From JBAZOJ01 sp041648755 (lineage in GTDB: Bacteria; Planctomycetota; B143-G9), in the NCBI GenBank assembly GCA_041648755.1, contig JBAZOJ010000018.1:1-27145 (forward strand): DNA of 27,145 bases, read 5' to 3'. Shown in pieces: positions 14,681-23,081 of this stretch. A program made the translations under genes and the position numbers. How positions within the stretch are numbered: position 1 is the stretch's first letter; each line of letters opens with the position of its first letter. The notes beneath the pieces are model-generated. The model worked only from the letters and a program-made list of their open reading frames with translations, ran no database searches and was not told where the DNA came from.

Positions 14681-15886
14681 ATGGAAAAACAGCCTCGCAT
14701 CGGCGTTTTGCTTGTGGGTGCCTATGGCTCGGTTTCTACCTGTGCGTTGATCGGCTCCATCTCCCAGGGCCTCGGCCTTTGCGACACCACTGGGATGGTC
14801 ACCGGTTTGCCGATGTTCGACAAACTGAACCTTGCCTCACCAGCTACATTCGTCTGGGGAGGCTGGGACATCCGGCGCACTACTCTTGTCGCCGGGGCGG
14901 AAGAGCTTTACTCGGTGACCCGGAGCATCCGGCGCGAGATCCTCGACGCCGTGAAGCCCGGACTCATTGCCATCGAGGGCCGCATTCGGCAGGGCACATC
15001 GTTCGGTCTCTCCGGATTGCTCGAGCGTTTCCCGGATGCCGTCCTTGTCGAAGAGTGTGCTGCCGCGGCTGTTGAGAGGCTTCGCAAAGACATTCGCGAT
15101 TTTGTGGCCGCGCACTCACTGGATACGGTTATTGTTGTCAATGTTGCCTCGACCGAGCCTCTTCGTGTTCGCCATCCCGCATGGGAGTCCCTCAAGGCTT
15201 TTGCTGCGGCGATAGAATCGGATGACCACGCTGCGCTGTCGCCTTCGATGTTGTACGCATACGCTTCACTTTCCGAAGGCTGCCCGTTCATCAACTTCAC
15301 TCCGTCACCGGGCACCGAACTGCCCGCGCTCCGCGAACTTGCCGACGCCAAGGGGCTGCCGCACACCGGACGGGACGGCAAGACCGGCGAGACGCTGCTC
15401 AAGACGGTTCTCGCGCCGATGTTCGTCGCCAGGAACTTCCGTATGTTGTCCTGGGAGGGGTATAATATGCTGGGCAATCGGGATGGCCTCATCCTCGATG
15501 ACCCCGGCAGCAAGAGCGCAAAGACCGCCAACAAGGACGCCGTGCTGCGCAATATCGTCACCGATCCCGCAATGCACACCCGCACCCGGATTGACTACGT
15601 GCCCTCGCTCGACGACTGGAAAGTAGCCTGGGACTATGTGCATTTTGAGGGCTTCCTTGGAACGAGGATGACTTTCTCTTTCATGTGGCAGGGCTGCGAC
15701 TCCATGCTTGCCGCTCCGCTCGTTCTTGACCTCATCCGCTTGATGGCGCATGCTCGTGCGCGTGGCGAAAAGGGAGTTCAGAAGCAGTTGGCGTGCTTCT
15801 TCAAGAACCCGATCGACGGCACTACGATGGACTTTTTCCAGCAGTTCAGTGAATTGCTGAAACACTACGGTCTGGCCAGTCGCTAA
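14681..15886 (+). CDS. Myo-inositol-1-phosphate synthase (inositol-3-phosphate synthase)
   Basis: About 401 residues. It converts glucose 6-phosphate to inositol phosphate with bound NAD. The N-terminal Rossmann fold has VLLVGAYGSVST. Family blocks follow in order: NFTPSPG, GRDGKTGETLLKTVLAPMF, WEGYNMLGNRDGLIL, KTANKDAVL (catalytic lysine region), DYVPSLDDWKVAWDYVHFEG and WQGCDSMLAAPLVLDL. All core segments are intact. I chose ATG 14681 because AGGA at 14671-14674 is then six bases away; ATG 14675 overlaps the previous stop and lies directly on that site. In bacteria the product feeds inositol phospholipids, mycothiol-like thiols or compatible solutes. Which of these applies here is not visible, but the coupled upstream membrane protein hints at an envelope role. 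Confidence 0.93.
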   Translation: MEKQPRIGVLLVGAYGSVSTCALIGSISQGLGLCDTTGMVTGLPMFDKLNLASPATFVWGGWDIRRTTLVAGAEELYSVTRSIRREILDAVKPGLIAIEGRIRQGTSFGLSGLLERFPDAVLVEECAAAAVERLRKDIRDFVAAHSLDTVIVVNVASTEPLRVRHPAWESLKAFAAAIESDDHAALSPSMLYAYASLSEGCPFINFTPSPGTELPALRELADAKGLPHTGRDGKTGETLLKTVLAPMFVARNFRMLSWEGYNMLGNRDGLILDDPGSKSAKTANKDAVLRNIVTDPAMHTRTRIDYVPSLDDWKVAWDYVHFEGFLGTRMTFSFMWQGCDSMLAAPLVLDLIRLMAHARARGEKGVQKQLACFFKNPIDGTTMDFFQQFSELLKHYGLASR

Positions 15887-15974
15887 GTTCTGACGGCCTG
15901 CGTTGGCAATATCTGCGTGGATCGGCATCCGGGGAGTGTGCGCCATTGGCCGCCAATTCGATGCGGGAGGTTCT

Positions 15975-17126
15975 ATGAAACGGAACGCGTTTGTTGCCAT
16001 TGTCAGTGCATTCCTTCTTTTCTCTTCTCTTGACGCCGCGTGCTTCTCCGAGCAAGTGGCTATTGATGACACCAAGGCTACCCCGCTCGCGCTGACCGTT
16101 CGCTTCCCCGAGCAGCGGGGGTTCGTTGTCCCGAAGAACGCAGCCTATCTGCAGTTTGCCTTTCTTCACCAAGTGGAAGCGATCATCACAAAGGTCGAAA
16201 TCTTCGAGTGCAAGGGAACGGACTTGCCCCGCGAGTCGCTTGCCGACTCCACCAATTACGAGATCAGCGTTGACAAATTCGAGGGCAAAACCGTATTCGC
16301 GATGGTCACAGTTGCCCCGCGCCAGGGCGCTGTGCTCGACAATTCCTCGATCGGCCTCACCTTCATTTCTTCGAGGGGCGAGGGCCTGAAAGTACCCACT
16401 TACAACCATACCACCGGCTGGGTCAGTGCAGGAGAGGGCGCAAGCTGCGATTTCTTCTTCCGGGCTGATTCCCCCATAATGACCTTCAAGCCGATCCTCC
16501 AACTGTCACGGGGCGCCCCGGCTGTGAGCGACGCTGCCTCCGGGGCGGCGGATATCACCGAGGCCAATGCGAACCTGAAAGTACTTCGCATCTCCCCCTT
16601 CACAATGGTCGTGACAGTACCCGCCTATTCGCGCAAAATGCAGTTGTGCGCCGAAATGGAGCTTGTTGAAGCATATTCGCCGGGTGGTGACATCTTCATG
16701 AGGGCCTCCGGCGCGACGACGCCCGCCTCACAGGTGGTCTATAACGGCGAAATTGACCTTGGCGAAGCACCGGCCCGCACCCGTAAAGCGCTTGTCCGCC
16801 TCGATCAATCCTTCGGGGTGTCAAACGCCTCCCTGTGGATTGTGCTTCCTTCCGGTGACAGGCTCGCGGATGAAGTCGTCACCGCCGCAGCTACCGGTAC
16901 CGTGCGGCCGGGCGGCGAGGGCAAGCACTCCGAGTCGCTGGACATCACTTACTCAATAAAGCCGATGGATGGGAAGACATTTGAGGAGTTTGACGCAAAG
17001 GGCGGCAAGGCGACCCTTATGGTCGAGATGAACCCGTTCCTGTGCAGCGAGTCGGAACGAACTGTCATCAAGAGCGCTGTGCGCCTGATCGAGTTCTACG
17101 ACGACAAGGGCGCCAAGCTTCGCTGA
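15975..17126 (+). CDS. Exported protein of unknown function
   Basis: A 383-residue protein I do not recognise. Residues 1-22 form a signal peptide (MKRNAFVAIVSAFLLFSSL, then DAA). The rest is beta-rich, with alternating hydrophobic residues and no obvious repeats, catalytic motifs or membrane segments. The start at 15975 is supported by GGGAGG at 15965-15970; the longer frame from 15903 would put 24 polar residues before the signal. It may form beta-sandwich domains (for example around residues 20-140 and 190-290). It lies 88 bases after inositol-phosphate synthase and is followed by a strong terminator, so it probably ends that transcription unit. Confidence 0.7.
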   Translation: MKRNAFVAIVSAFLLFSSLDAACFSEQVAIDDTKATPLALTVRFPEQRGFVVPKNAAYLQFAFLHQVEAIITKVEIFECKGTDLPRESLADSTNYEISVDKFEGKTVFAMVTVAPRQGAVLDNSSIGLTFISSRGEGLKVPTYNHTTGWVSAGEGASCDFFFRADSPIMTFKPILQLSRGAPAVSDAASGAADITEANANLKVLRISPFTMVVTVPAYSRKMQLCAEMELVEAYSPGGDIFMRASGATTPASQVVYNGEIDLGEAPARTRKALVRLDQSFGVSNASLWIVLPSGDRLADEVVTAAATGTVRPGGEGKHSESLDITYSIKPMDGKTFEEFDAKGGKATLMVEMNPFLCSESERTVIKSAVRLIEFYDDKGAKLR

Positions 17127-17148
17127 CAGCCCTCCGCCAAAGGACAAA

Positions 17149-17174
17149 AAAAGGGAGGCTCGCGCCTCCCTTTT
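17149..17174. terminator. Bidirectional intrinsic terminator
   Basis: AAAAGGGAGGC (17149-17159) and GCCTCCCTTTT (17164-17174) form a perfect 11-bp stem with a TCGC loop. The plus strand ends in TTTT. Read on the minus strand the stem runs into seven T (complement of 17146-17152). It sits between the converging ends of the exported protein gene (17126) and the beta-propeller gene (17196) and can serve both. Confidence 0.9.
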
Positions 17175-17195
17175 GTATTCAACCGGGAAATCCGA

Positions 17196-18422
17196 TTACT
17201 TCAGGGCTTCCTCGAAGGCCAGCACAAGGCCGTCCTTGGTGATGCCGTAGATGGTCGGGGTGGTGGTATTCTGCAGGAACTTTACGAATGTGGGCATTGC
17301 GGCCTTCCAGCGCTCGACACCGGTTGCCGGATTCACGGCGATGAGAGTGTTCGCGCCCTGAATCAGGTAGATGTCGCCAGCGATGCTGGTGCCGGCGATG
17401 CCTACAACGCCTTCCTTCTTCCACAGAAGGATGCCGGTAGCCTTGTTGACGCAGAAGAACTCGCTCTTCGTGTTGCGGACATAGACATTGCCTGCACACA
17501 GAGTCGGAGCTTCCTCGATCGGGGATCCGCTGCGGAACTCCCACTTCTTCTGGGAAGAGGTGGCGTTCACGCAGTAGAGGTTGGTGTCCTGCGATCCGAA
17601 GTAAACGTAGCGGTCGGAGTCACTGACGATCTCGACCACCGGCGTTGACATAAGTCTGCCGTAGGTGGAGAAGCGCCAGAGTTCCTGGCCCGCTGAAGTG
17701 ATGGCATAAAGGTTGCCGTCGAAGCAGGGGGCGAGGATGAAGTCGGCGGGATTGGGGCTGAACGCATCGGTTGTGGCGGCGTTGATGTCGCCCTCGAGAC
17801 CGTACGTCCAGACGATGTCGCCCGACAGCCTGTTGATGCCCACGACCAGCTTGTTGAACGTGCCGACGTAAAGCATGGTGGGGGTGACATGGATCGGAGT
17901 GCAGATGGTGAGATCATTGTAATCGCGCAACCAGATGATCTGGCCGTTTCTGCGATCCAATGCGATGATTCTGCTCAGGTTGTTGATGTACACGCCAAAT
18001 GCGCTGACCTTGGGGGCCATGGTCAGGCGGAAGGTGAGTGGCGCGGTCCACTTGAGGGAACCTTCAAGCGACAGCGTGCACAGCGTGTTGTTCTCCGTCT
18101 GAACGAAGATGTTGCCTTCGACCTTGGCGGAGTTGCTTGAGTCGATGAAGAAAGTGGCGGTCGGCGCATACCAGATGTCCACGGCTTTGCCGAGCTTCGC
18201 AGCGTAGAAGGGCCACTTCAACGGAACAGGGAAGTCCTTGGGGACATTGGCGGCAATGCGCTGTTCGAGTGAGGTCTGGGATTCTCCCTTCGCCTCATCC
18301 TTTTTTGCGCCTTCCTTTTTGTGCGGAACCAGCTTGGGTTTGCCTTGCTCGCCAAAAGAAGCGGGCGCAGACAGCGCCAAGGCTACAACAATCAGCAGAA
18401 CGGCAAGGCCGAGCCTTTTCAT
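17196..18422 (-). CDS. Exported PQQ-like (BamB-type) beta-propeller protein
   Basis: A 408-residue protein with a signal peptide (MKRLGLAVLLIVVALALSAP, cleavage near FGEQ), then a Lys/Glu-rich stretch to about residue 55, and then a propeller to the end. At least six WD-like blades are visible with PQQ-repeat features such as 'LEGSLKWTA', 'LDRRNGQIIWLRD', 'INRLSGDIVWTYG', 'SAGQELWRF', 'ATSSQKKWEFRSG', 'KATGILLWKKEG' and 'PATGVERWKA'. No dehydrogenase active-site residues or haem motif are seen, so a scaffold or binding role is more likely than enzyme activity. BamB itself works in outer-membrane assembly, but nothing here proves that role. The ATG at 18422 has AGGAGG upstream and fits the signal peptide; the open frame beyond it is a shadow. 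It is driven by an exact consensus promoter. Confidence 0.85.
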   Translation of the reverse strand: MKRLGLAVLLIVVALALSAPASFGEQGKPKLVPHKKEGAKKDEAKGESQTSLEQRIAANVPKDFPVPLKWPFYAAKLGKAVDIWYAPTATFFIDSSNSAKVEGNIFVQTENNTLCTLSLEGSLKWTAPLTFRLTMAPKVSAFGVYINNLSRIIALDRRNGQIIWLRDYNDLTICTPIHVTPTMLYVGTFNKLVVGINRLSGDIVWTYGLEGDINAATTDAFSPNPADFILAPCFDGNLYAITSAGQELWRFSTYGRLMSTPVVEIVSDSDRYVYFGSQDTNLYCVNATSSQKKWEFRSGSPIEEAPTLCAGNVYVRNTKSEFFCVNKATGILLWKKEGVVGIAGTSIAGDIYLIQGANTLIAVNPATGVERWKAAMPTFVKFLQNTTTPTIYGITKDGLVLAFEEALK

Positions 18423-18471
18423 CCAGACCCTCCTGGGCGTTAAAGTTCGCGGACTCCGAGAGCGTCTGGCT

Positions 18472-18500
18472 ATTATAGAAACGGCCAAAATGAGTGTCAA
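18472..18500 (-). promoter_or_regulatory. Exact-consensus sigma-70 promoter of the beta-propeller gene
   Basis: Read on the minus strand, TTGACA (complement of 18495-18500) and TATAAT (complement of 18472-18477) are separated by exactly 17 bases. A T-rich stretch lies just upstream of the -35. The predicted transcript starts near 18465, leaving about 43 bases before the start codon. Confidence 0.9.
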
Positions 18501-18531
18501 TAAAAAAGTCAGCCTCGCGGCTGCATCCCCT

Positions 18532-18560
18532 TTGCCTTCGCGTCGAAAAGGTTGTATCAT
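18532..18560 (+). promoter_or_regulatory. Predicted sigma-70 promoter of the floA-ppiC unit
   Basis: TTGCCT (18532-18537), a 17-base spacer and TATCAT (18555-18560) precede the floA start by 21 bases, and GGAGGAG follows at 18570-18576. It is divergent from the consensus promoter of the beta-propeller gene, with about 30 bases between the two -35 elements. Confidence 0.5.
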
Positions 18561-18581
18561 TCTCACCTTGGAGGAGACTCT

Positions 18582-19508
18582 ATGACCGGTATGCCAGAGT
18601 GGCTGCAGTGGGCTGTCTATGCCGCAATCGGGCTCAGCGCCCTGATTGTCCTCGTGATCGTCCTTGTTATCGGGTACTTCTTCCGAATCTGGATAAACGC
18701 CCGCTTCAACAACGCAACCGTCAGCTTCTTCGAGCTCTTCGGCATGCGTCTGCGTCGCGTGGACATCAAGACAATCGTCGAGGCGCGCATTATGTCCGTC
18801 CAGGCGGGGCTCCCGATTTCCGCCGAGAAACTGGAAACGCATTACCTTGCGGGCGGTAACGTGATGAATGTAGTCGAGGCGCTTATCAGCGCTGACAGGG
18901 CAAAGATCCCCCTCGACTTCGGCAGAGCCTGCTCAATCGATCTGGCAGGCCGCGATGTCAAGGATGCCGTTCGCACCAGCGTGCTGCCCAAGGTTATCGA
19001 GTGCCCGGGGGGCGGTCGCAAGGTCGCCGCCGTGGCCAAGGACGGCATTCAGCTTCTTGCGAGCGCGCGCGTTACCGTAAGAACCAACCTTGACCGTCTT
19101 ATTGGCGGAGCTACCGAGGAAACCATCATCGCGCGCGTTGGGCAGGGCATTGTGACCACCATCGGATCCGCGGAAACTCACGAGCATATTCTTGAGAATC
19201 CCGGCCGTATTTCCCAGATGGTTCTGTCCAAGGGCCTCGATGTCGGCACCGCGTACGAGATCCTTTCCATTGATATCTCCGACGTGAACATTGGCGTCAA
19301 TGTGGGCGCCCAGCTTCAGTACGATTCGGCACAGTCCGATATGCGCGTCTCCCAGGCTCGCGCCGAAGAGCGCAGGGCGATGGCGGTCGCGCAGGAGCAG
19401 GAAAACAAGGCGGACGTTTCGGAAAACCGCGCCAAGCTCGTTGAAGCCGAAGCCGAGGTGCCTAAAGCGATGGCCAAGGCTTTCCGCGAGGGGAGGATTG
19501 GAGTTTGA
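18582..19508 (+). CDS. floA: Flotillin-like membrane protein FloA, C-terminally short
   Basis: A 308-residue protein of the FloA/YqfA (UPF0365) family. A membrane-inserted hydrophobic segment is at about 13-37 (AAIGLSALIVLVIVLVIGYFF). The SPFH/PHB core follows (ARIMSVQAGLPISAEKLETH, LDFGRACSIDLAGRDVKDAV, NPGRISQMVLSKGLDVGTAYEILSIDISDVNIG). The coiled-coil region has AQARAEERRAMAVAQEQE-like sequence and ends at AEVPKAMAKAFREGRIGV. Known FloA proteins organise membrane microdomains and are usually about 330 residues, with a further tail after GKLGV; here the stop comes right at that point. The ATG at 18582 has GGAGGAG upstream. Its stop overlaps the TTG start of the next gene. No nfeD partner gene is present next to it. 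Confidence 0.92.
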   Translation: MTGMPEWLQWAVYAAIGLSALIVLVIVLVIGYFFRIWINARFNNATVSFFELFGMRLRRVDIKTIVEARIMSVQAGLPISAEKLETHYLAGGNVMNVVEALISADRAKIPLDFGRACSIDLAGRDVKDAVRTSVLPKVIECPGGGRKVAAVAKDGIQLLASARVTVRTNLDRLIGGATEETIIARVGQGIVTTIGSAETHEHILENPGRISQMVLSKGLDVGTAYEILSIDISDVNIGVNVGAQLQYDSAQSDMRVSQARAEERRAMAVAQEQENKADVSENRAKLVEAEAEVPKAMAKAFREGRIGV

Positions 19509-20926
19509 AAACTTCATCAGCCATTCTCACGCTTGTTCTCGCCGCAATGCTGTCTGTGACACTGAATGTAAGGGCAGAGGATGCTCCGCCCCCTTGGACG
19601 CAATCCGTGTTCGCATCCTTTGACGGGATGAACATCACCGGCGAGATGTTCGCCAGGAACGTGATGCTCCTCGGTTACTTCGACGAGCGCGAATCGCTCA
19701 TCAATCTGAAGATCATCGAGCAGCTTGCCAAGGCCCGTGGAACAGCCATTTCGGCTGAGGAAATCGATATCGCTCTCCGGCAGAAGGTCGAGGAGATGAT
19801 CGCCGACGGTTCGGCGAAGAGCCTCGACGACATGCTCGCGGCCGGCCGCATGACACTTGACGAGGTCCGCGAGTCCGTGCGCCTGCGTCTCGCCCTCTTC
19901 AAGATGGTCGGAGCCGAGAAGGGCGTCAAGCAGGACGAAATCCCCCAGGTTGTTCCGGTCTGGCTGCGCGAACAGCAGCAGAAAGCGGCGGTCATACGGT
20001 TGGTGATGACAGACCCCGCGGCGCTTCTATATTGCGCGTCTGTCAATGAGGAGAAAATTTCAACCTTCGACCTGCTCCGCGAAATTCTCAGGCGCAGATC
20101 CGATGCCGAAATATCGGACTTCCTGGGCGAATTGCTCGACTTCTACCTCCTCAAGAAGCACCTTGAAGATGCTGGCGAGTCCATAACGCACGAAGACCTG
20201 CTTGCCGAGCTTAAGCGGCTGGAAGACGAGGTCATCGAGGACCCCCAGTTCAATGGTGTATCACTGCTCGATATCCTTGCGTCCCAGAAGAAGACCATTG
20301 ACAGCCTGATGTCCGAGCCCGGTTTCCAACTCAGGGCGATGATGCGCAAGGCCTGCGACGCAAAGGTCGAAATCCCTGTCGCCGACCAGAAGAAGTTCTT
20401 CGAGGAGCACAAGCTGGACTTCGCCCAGCGCGAAGTGTTGCTTCGCATCATCTCCATATACTTCGAGACGAACGACGGAAAACCGCGAGCCGATATGACG
20501 CAGAAGCAAGCCGTTGATCTCGCCACCGAAATCCGCAAACGGCTTGATGCCGGGGAAGCGTTCGACAAGCTTGCCGAGACCTATACCGAAGAGCCCGGCC
20601 TGAAGCAGACCGGAGGGCTCGTGGGCAATCCCCTGGGTGAAAGCGCCACAGTCTTCCAGTACCTGCCCGAACTCAAGGTGGTTTTCACCGCAAAGGAAGG
20701 GGAGATACTGGGCCCCATCCTCACGCGGTACGGCGCACATATAGTGAAACTGGAGAAAATCAAGGACAAGTCGTTCGAGGATGTGCAGGCGAAGGTGTAT
20801 AAGCAGATGCGGATGGACACGCGCAAGAAATGGCTGGAAGATCTGCGCAAAACGCGCAACGCAAAGAGCTCCGGCACGGTGGGTGTCCTGAAGGTCTTCT
20901 TCCCTGCGCTTACCCCCGGCAATTAA
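19505..20926 (+). CDS. Exported PpiC-type (parvulin/SurA-like) peptidyl-prolyl isomerase
   Basis: A 473-residue protein beginning at TTG. The TTG is preferred because GGGAGG lies eight bases upstream and the product then starts with a clean signal peptide (KTSSAILTLVLAAMLSVTL, cleaved near RAE). Residues ~33-135 and 180-295 are helical SurA/PrsA-like chaperone regions. Residues ~309-420 form a parvulin domain: VLLRIISIYF, AVDLATEIRKRLDAGEAFDKLAETYTEEP, TGGLVGNPLG, VFTAKEGEILGPILTRYGAHIVKL. A helical tail follows. It should help fold proteins outside the cytoplasm. The TTGA overlap with floA predicts coupled translation, so a membrane-microdomain scaffold and a folding helper are made together. 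Confidence 0.87.
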   Translation: MKTSSAILTLVLAAMLSVTLNVRAEDAPPPWTQSVFASFDGMNITGEMFARNVMLLGYFDERESLINLKIIEQLAKARGTAISAEEIDIALRQKVEEMIADGSAKSLDDMLAAGRMTLDEVRESVRLRLALFKMVGAEKGVKQDEIPQVVPVWLREQQQKAAVIRLVMTDPAALLYCASVNEEKISTFDLLREILRRRSDAEISDFLGELLDFYLLKKHLEDAGESITHEDLLAELKRLEDEVIEDPQFNGVSLLDILASQKKTIDSLMSEPGFQLRAMMRKACDAKVEIPVADQKKFFEEHKLDFAQREVLLRIISIYFETNDGKPRADMTQKQAVDLATEIRKRLDAGEAFDKLAETYTEEPGLKQTGGLVGNPLGESATVFQYLPELKVVFTAKEGEILGPILTRYGAHIVKLEKIKDKSFEDVQAKVYKQMRMDTRKKWLEDLRKTRNAKSSGTVGVLKVFFPALTPGN

Positions 20927-20984
20927 TCCTGTGACAAAAGCGCGTCGCTGTCGTTAACACACAGGAGCAACCACAGGAGAACCG

Positions 20985-21710
20985 ATGCTTGACCTGCGAC
21001 TCTCCTCCATCTCGATCGTCCTTCCCTGCTACAACGAGGAAGCCAACGTCGAAAACACCACGAAGAAGGCGCTTGCCGCCGCCGCGAAATATGCCGTCGA
21101 CTGGCAGGTCATCGTCGTTGACGATGGTGGCAAGGATCGCACCGGTGAAATTGCCGACCGCCTTGCCGCCGAAGACCCCCACGTAACCGTGGTTCACAAC
21201 CGGCCCAACCGCGGGTACGGTGGTGCGGTGCGGGCTGGCTTTGACGCAGCCGTCAAGGAGTACGTCTTCTTCACCGACGGCGACGGCCAGTTCGATATGG
21301 ACGAGATCGGGCTGCTTCTCCCACTGCTGAAGGATGCCGACATCGCCGCTGGCTACCGGCTCAACCGGCAGGAGGGGTTCATCCGCAAGCTGAACGCATG
21401 GGCCTACGGCCAATGCCTTGTGCCCCTTGCCCTTGGCATACGGGTTAAGGATCTGGACTGCGCCTTCAAGCTGTTCCATCGGCGCGTGCTTGATTCGATG
21501 ACACTGGAATCCACCGGCGCGCTGATCAACGCCGAGTTTATGGCCAAGGCGAAGAAATTCGGCTTCCACTGGAAACAGATTGGCGTGCATCATCTACCCC
21601 GCCAGGCGGGCAACCCGACCGGGGCCAAGCTCTCCGTAATAATGAGGATGTTCAAGGAGCTGTTCAAGCTCAGGGGAAAGATCCTCCGCGCCCAGCCGCG
21701 TGGGAAATAA
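20985..21710 (+). CDS. GT2-family glycosyltransferase (polyprenyl-phosphate sugar transferase-like)
   Basis: A 241-residue GT-A fold enzyme. SIVLPCYNEEANVE at 10-23 is the nucleotide-binding start, VIVVDDGGKDRTGEI at 42-56 is the DDGSxDxT motif with Gly for Ser, NRGYGGAVRAGF at 75-86 follows, and TDGDGQFD at 97-104 carries the metal-binding DxD. The overall pattern resembles dolichyl- or undecaprenyl-phosphate mannosyl/glucosyltransferases without C-terminal membrane helices. The sugar and acceptor are unknown. AGGAG lies five bases before the ATG, with a second copy of the ACAGGAG sequence 12 bases further up. It is the first of a run of genes for exported proteins, which might be glycosylated, but that is inference. 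Confidence 0.85.
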   Translation: MLDLRLSSISIVLPCYNEEANVENTTKKALAAAAKYAVDWQVIVVDDGGKDRTGEIADRLAAEDPHVTVVHNRPNRGYGGAVRAGFDAAVKEYVFFTDGDGQFDMDEIGLLLPLLKDADIAAGYRLNRQEGFIRKLNAWAYGQCLVPLALGIRVKDLDCAFKLFHRRVLDSMTLESTGALINAEFMAKAKKFGFHWKQIGVHHLPRQAGNPTGAKLSVIMRMFKELFKLRGKILRAQPRGK

Positions 21711-21861
21711 TACAACAAGCGCGACAGCGAATGGGGCGCCACATTATGAGGCGGAATGGCGACTACGTGTGAGTTCGGGTCATTGCGGTTCAGTGCGAGT
21801 TTCGATGAAAGCCCTGCTGCCTGAGACGGCGGCGGGTTCTACCGGCAGGAAGGGCAACCCA

Positions 21862-23016
21862 GTGATAATCCGTTTCTCTCCCGGCCTTTGCATCGTTGTG
21901 ATGTGTCTTTTTCTGGTGATATGCGCTGCCTCCTCGCCCGGAGAGGAAGGTCGCAGCACAACGATCCGAACCCCCCTGTCAAATGAAGCAATAGCCTGGC
22001 TCTTTAATCGAATGGTGATTGACTACCCCAACGGAGACGGCTTCCTCGGCCTGAAAAGCAATGGGACTTCGTTCCTCCTTGCCTCGGAAACCCGAATCGC
22101 CTGCCTCGATGCGGCAGGAGCACTGAAATGGACGATTGACTTCGGGGATGGAGAGCACAATGGAATGGGGGCTTGGACGGTGTCTGAGGACTCGTGCATG
22201 CTGATTTGCAGCGCCAAAAACGTCGAGCTCCGATGCCTGTCGATTGCCGATGGCAGCACGAAGTGGACATTGCCGCTGGCTGAGTATATTGGCGCAGCGA
22301 TACCTGTCAGAGGCGGAAGCATGCTGGCGATCGAGGACCGGAAATCCTGGCTCGTGATAAACACCAAAGGCGAGAGAGTCTACGCTGCCGGGGCATGTCC
22401 GGTGGAGGGACTTCTCCAGGCTTCTGCCGGGGATTTGGTTTTCGGAACTGCCATGAGAGCAGACCCGGACACTATCTATGTACCTGATTCGGCCTGGGTG
22501 TCAGTCTCCGTGGGGAACCTCGATGGTACCGGGTCAAGAAGACTGGGTCACCTGTCATTCGGGGATCCCTCCAAGATCCTTGGCGGCACCTACGGGCTGG
22601 GGGCATCAGAAGTGTTTGCGGCTCACTCCTATGGCTCAGCGACCCTCATCTGCGCGGTATCCGGAGCGCGGGACCAATGGACCGAGGAGTTCGTTTTCTC
22701 ATCTGCAGCAATTCTCGGCAGTTTGCTCGTCTGTGCCGACAAGTCAGTGCGCTTCTACGACTGCAAATCAAGGAAGACGGTGAAGGAAATAACAGGGGCG
22801 AAGGAGTGCCGAGTCATCGAATACGACAGCGAGCGATGCGTCTATATTCGCCAAGGCAAGGCCGTGGGTTTTGTGGGCCCCGACTACCCCGGGGGCATTG
22901 AGATCCCGGAAACGGATGTCGTGTTCGGGGCAACCATCGCGGACGACAAGCTGGTCTATATCACCGATTGTGCCTTGGTTCGGGCAGAGATGAAAAAGGG
23001 AAAGAAGAAGGAGTAA
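21862..23016 (+). CDS. Exported beta-propeller-like protein
   Basis: About 384 residues from a GTG start. I chose the GTG because AGGAAGGG lies seven bases upstream and the protein then opens with a signal peptide (IIRFSPGLCIVVMCLFLVIC). In-frame ATGs at 21700 and 21805 would add 20-54 polar residues first, and the former overlaps the glycosyltransferase gene. The rest shows PQQ/WD-like blades: 'LDAAGALKWTIDFGDG', 'LSIADGSTKWTLPL', 'INTKGERVYAAG', 'VSGARDQWTEEFVFSS', 'YDCKSRKTVKEITG' and 'AVGFVGPDYPGG'. Catalytic residues are not apparent. The C-terminus is basic (MKKGKKKE). It resembles the propeller gene at 17196 in general layout but is clearly diverged. It is 65 bases before the SUMF1 array. 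Confidence 0.7.
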   Translation: MIIRFSPGLCIVVMCLFLVICAASSPGEEGRSTTIRTPLSNEAIAWLFNRMVIDYPNGDGFLGLKSNGTSFLLASETRIACLDAAGALKWTIDFGDGEHNGMGAWTVSEDSCMLICSAKNVELRCLSIADGSTKWTLPLAEYIGAAIPVRGGSMLAIEDRKSWLVINTKGERVYAAGACPVEGLLQASAGDLVFGTAMRADPDTIYVPDSAWVSVSVGNLDGTGSRRLGHLSFGDPSKILGGTYGLGASEVFAAHSYGSATLICAVSGARDQWTEEFVFSSAAILGSLLVCADKSVRFYDCKSRKTVKEITGAKECRVIEYDSERCVYIRQGKAVGFVGPDYPGGIEIPETDVVFGATIADDKLVYITDCALVRAEMKKGKKKE

Positions 23017-23081
23017 ATGCGATTCGAGATGGAGGCTTCCCTTCTGTTGACCGCAACGCTATCCATAGCAGAGGAGGGCCA

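Noticed and set aside
15945..15957. ATTGG/CCAAT inverted repeat before the exported protein at 15975
   Set aside because: Only five base pairs with a three-base loop; too short to distinguish from chance.
19490..19560. Frameshift at the end of floA
   Set aside because: Neither alternative frame after the stop resembles a FloA tail, and the TTGA junction with a good ribosome site looks like a genuine gene boundary.
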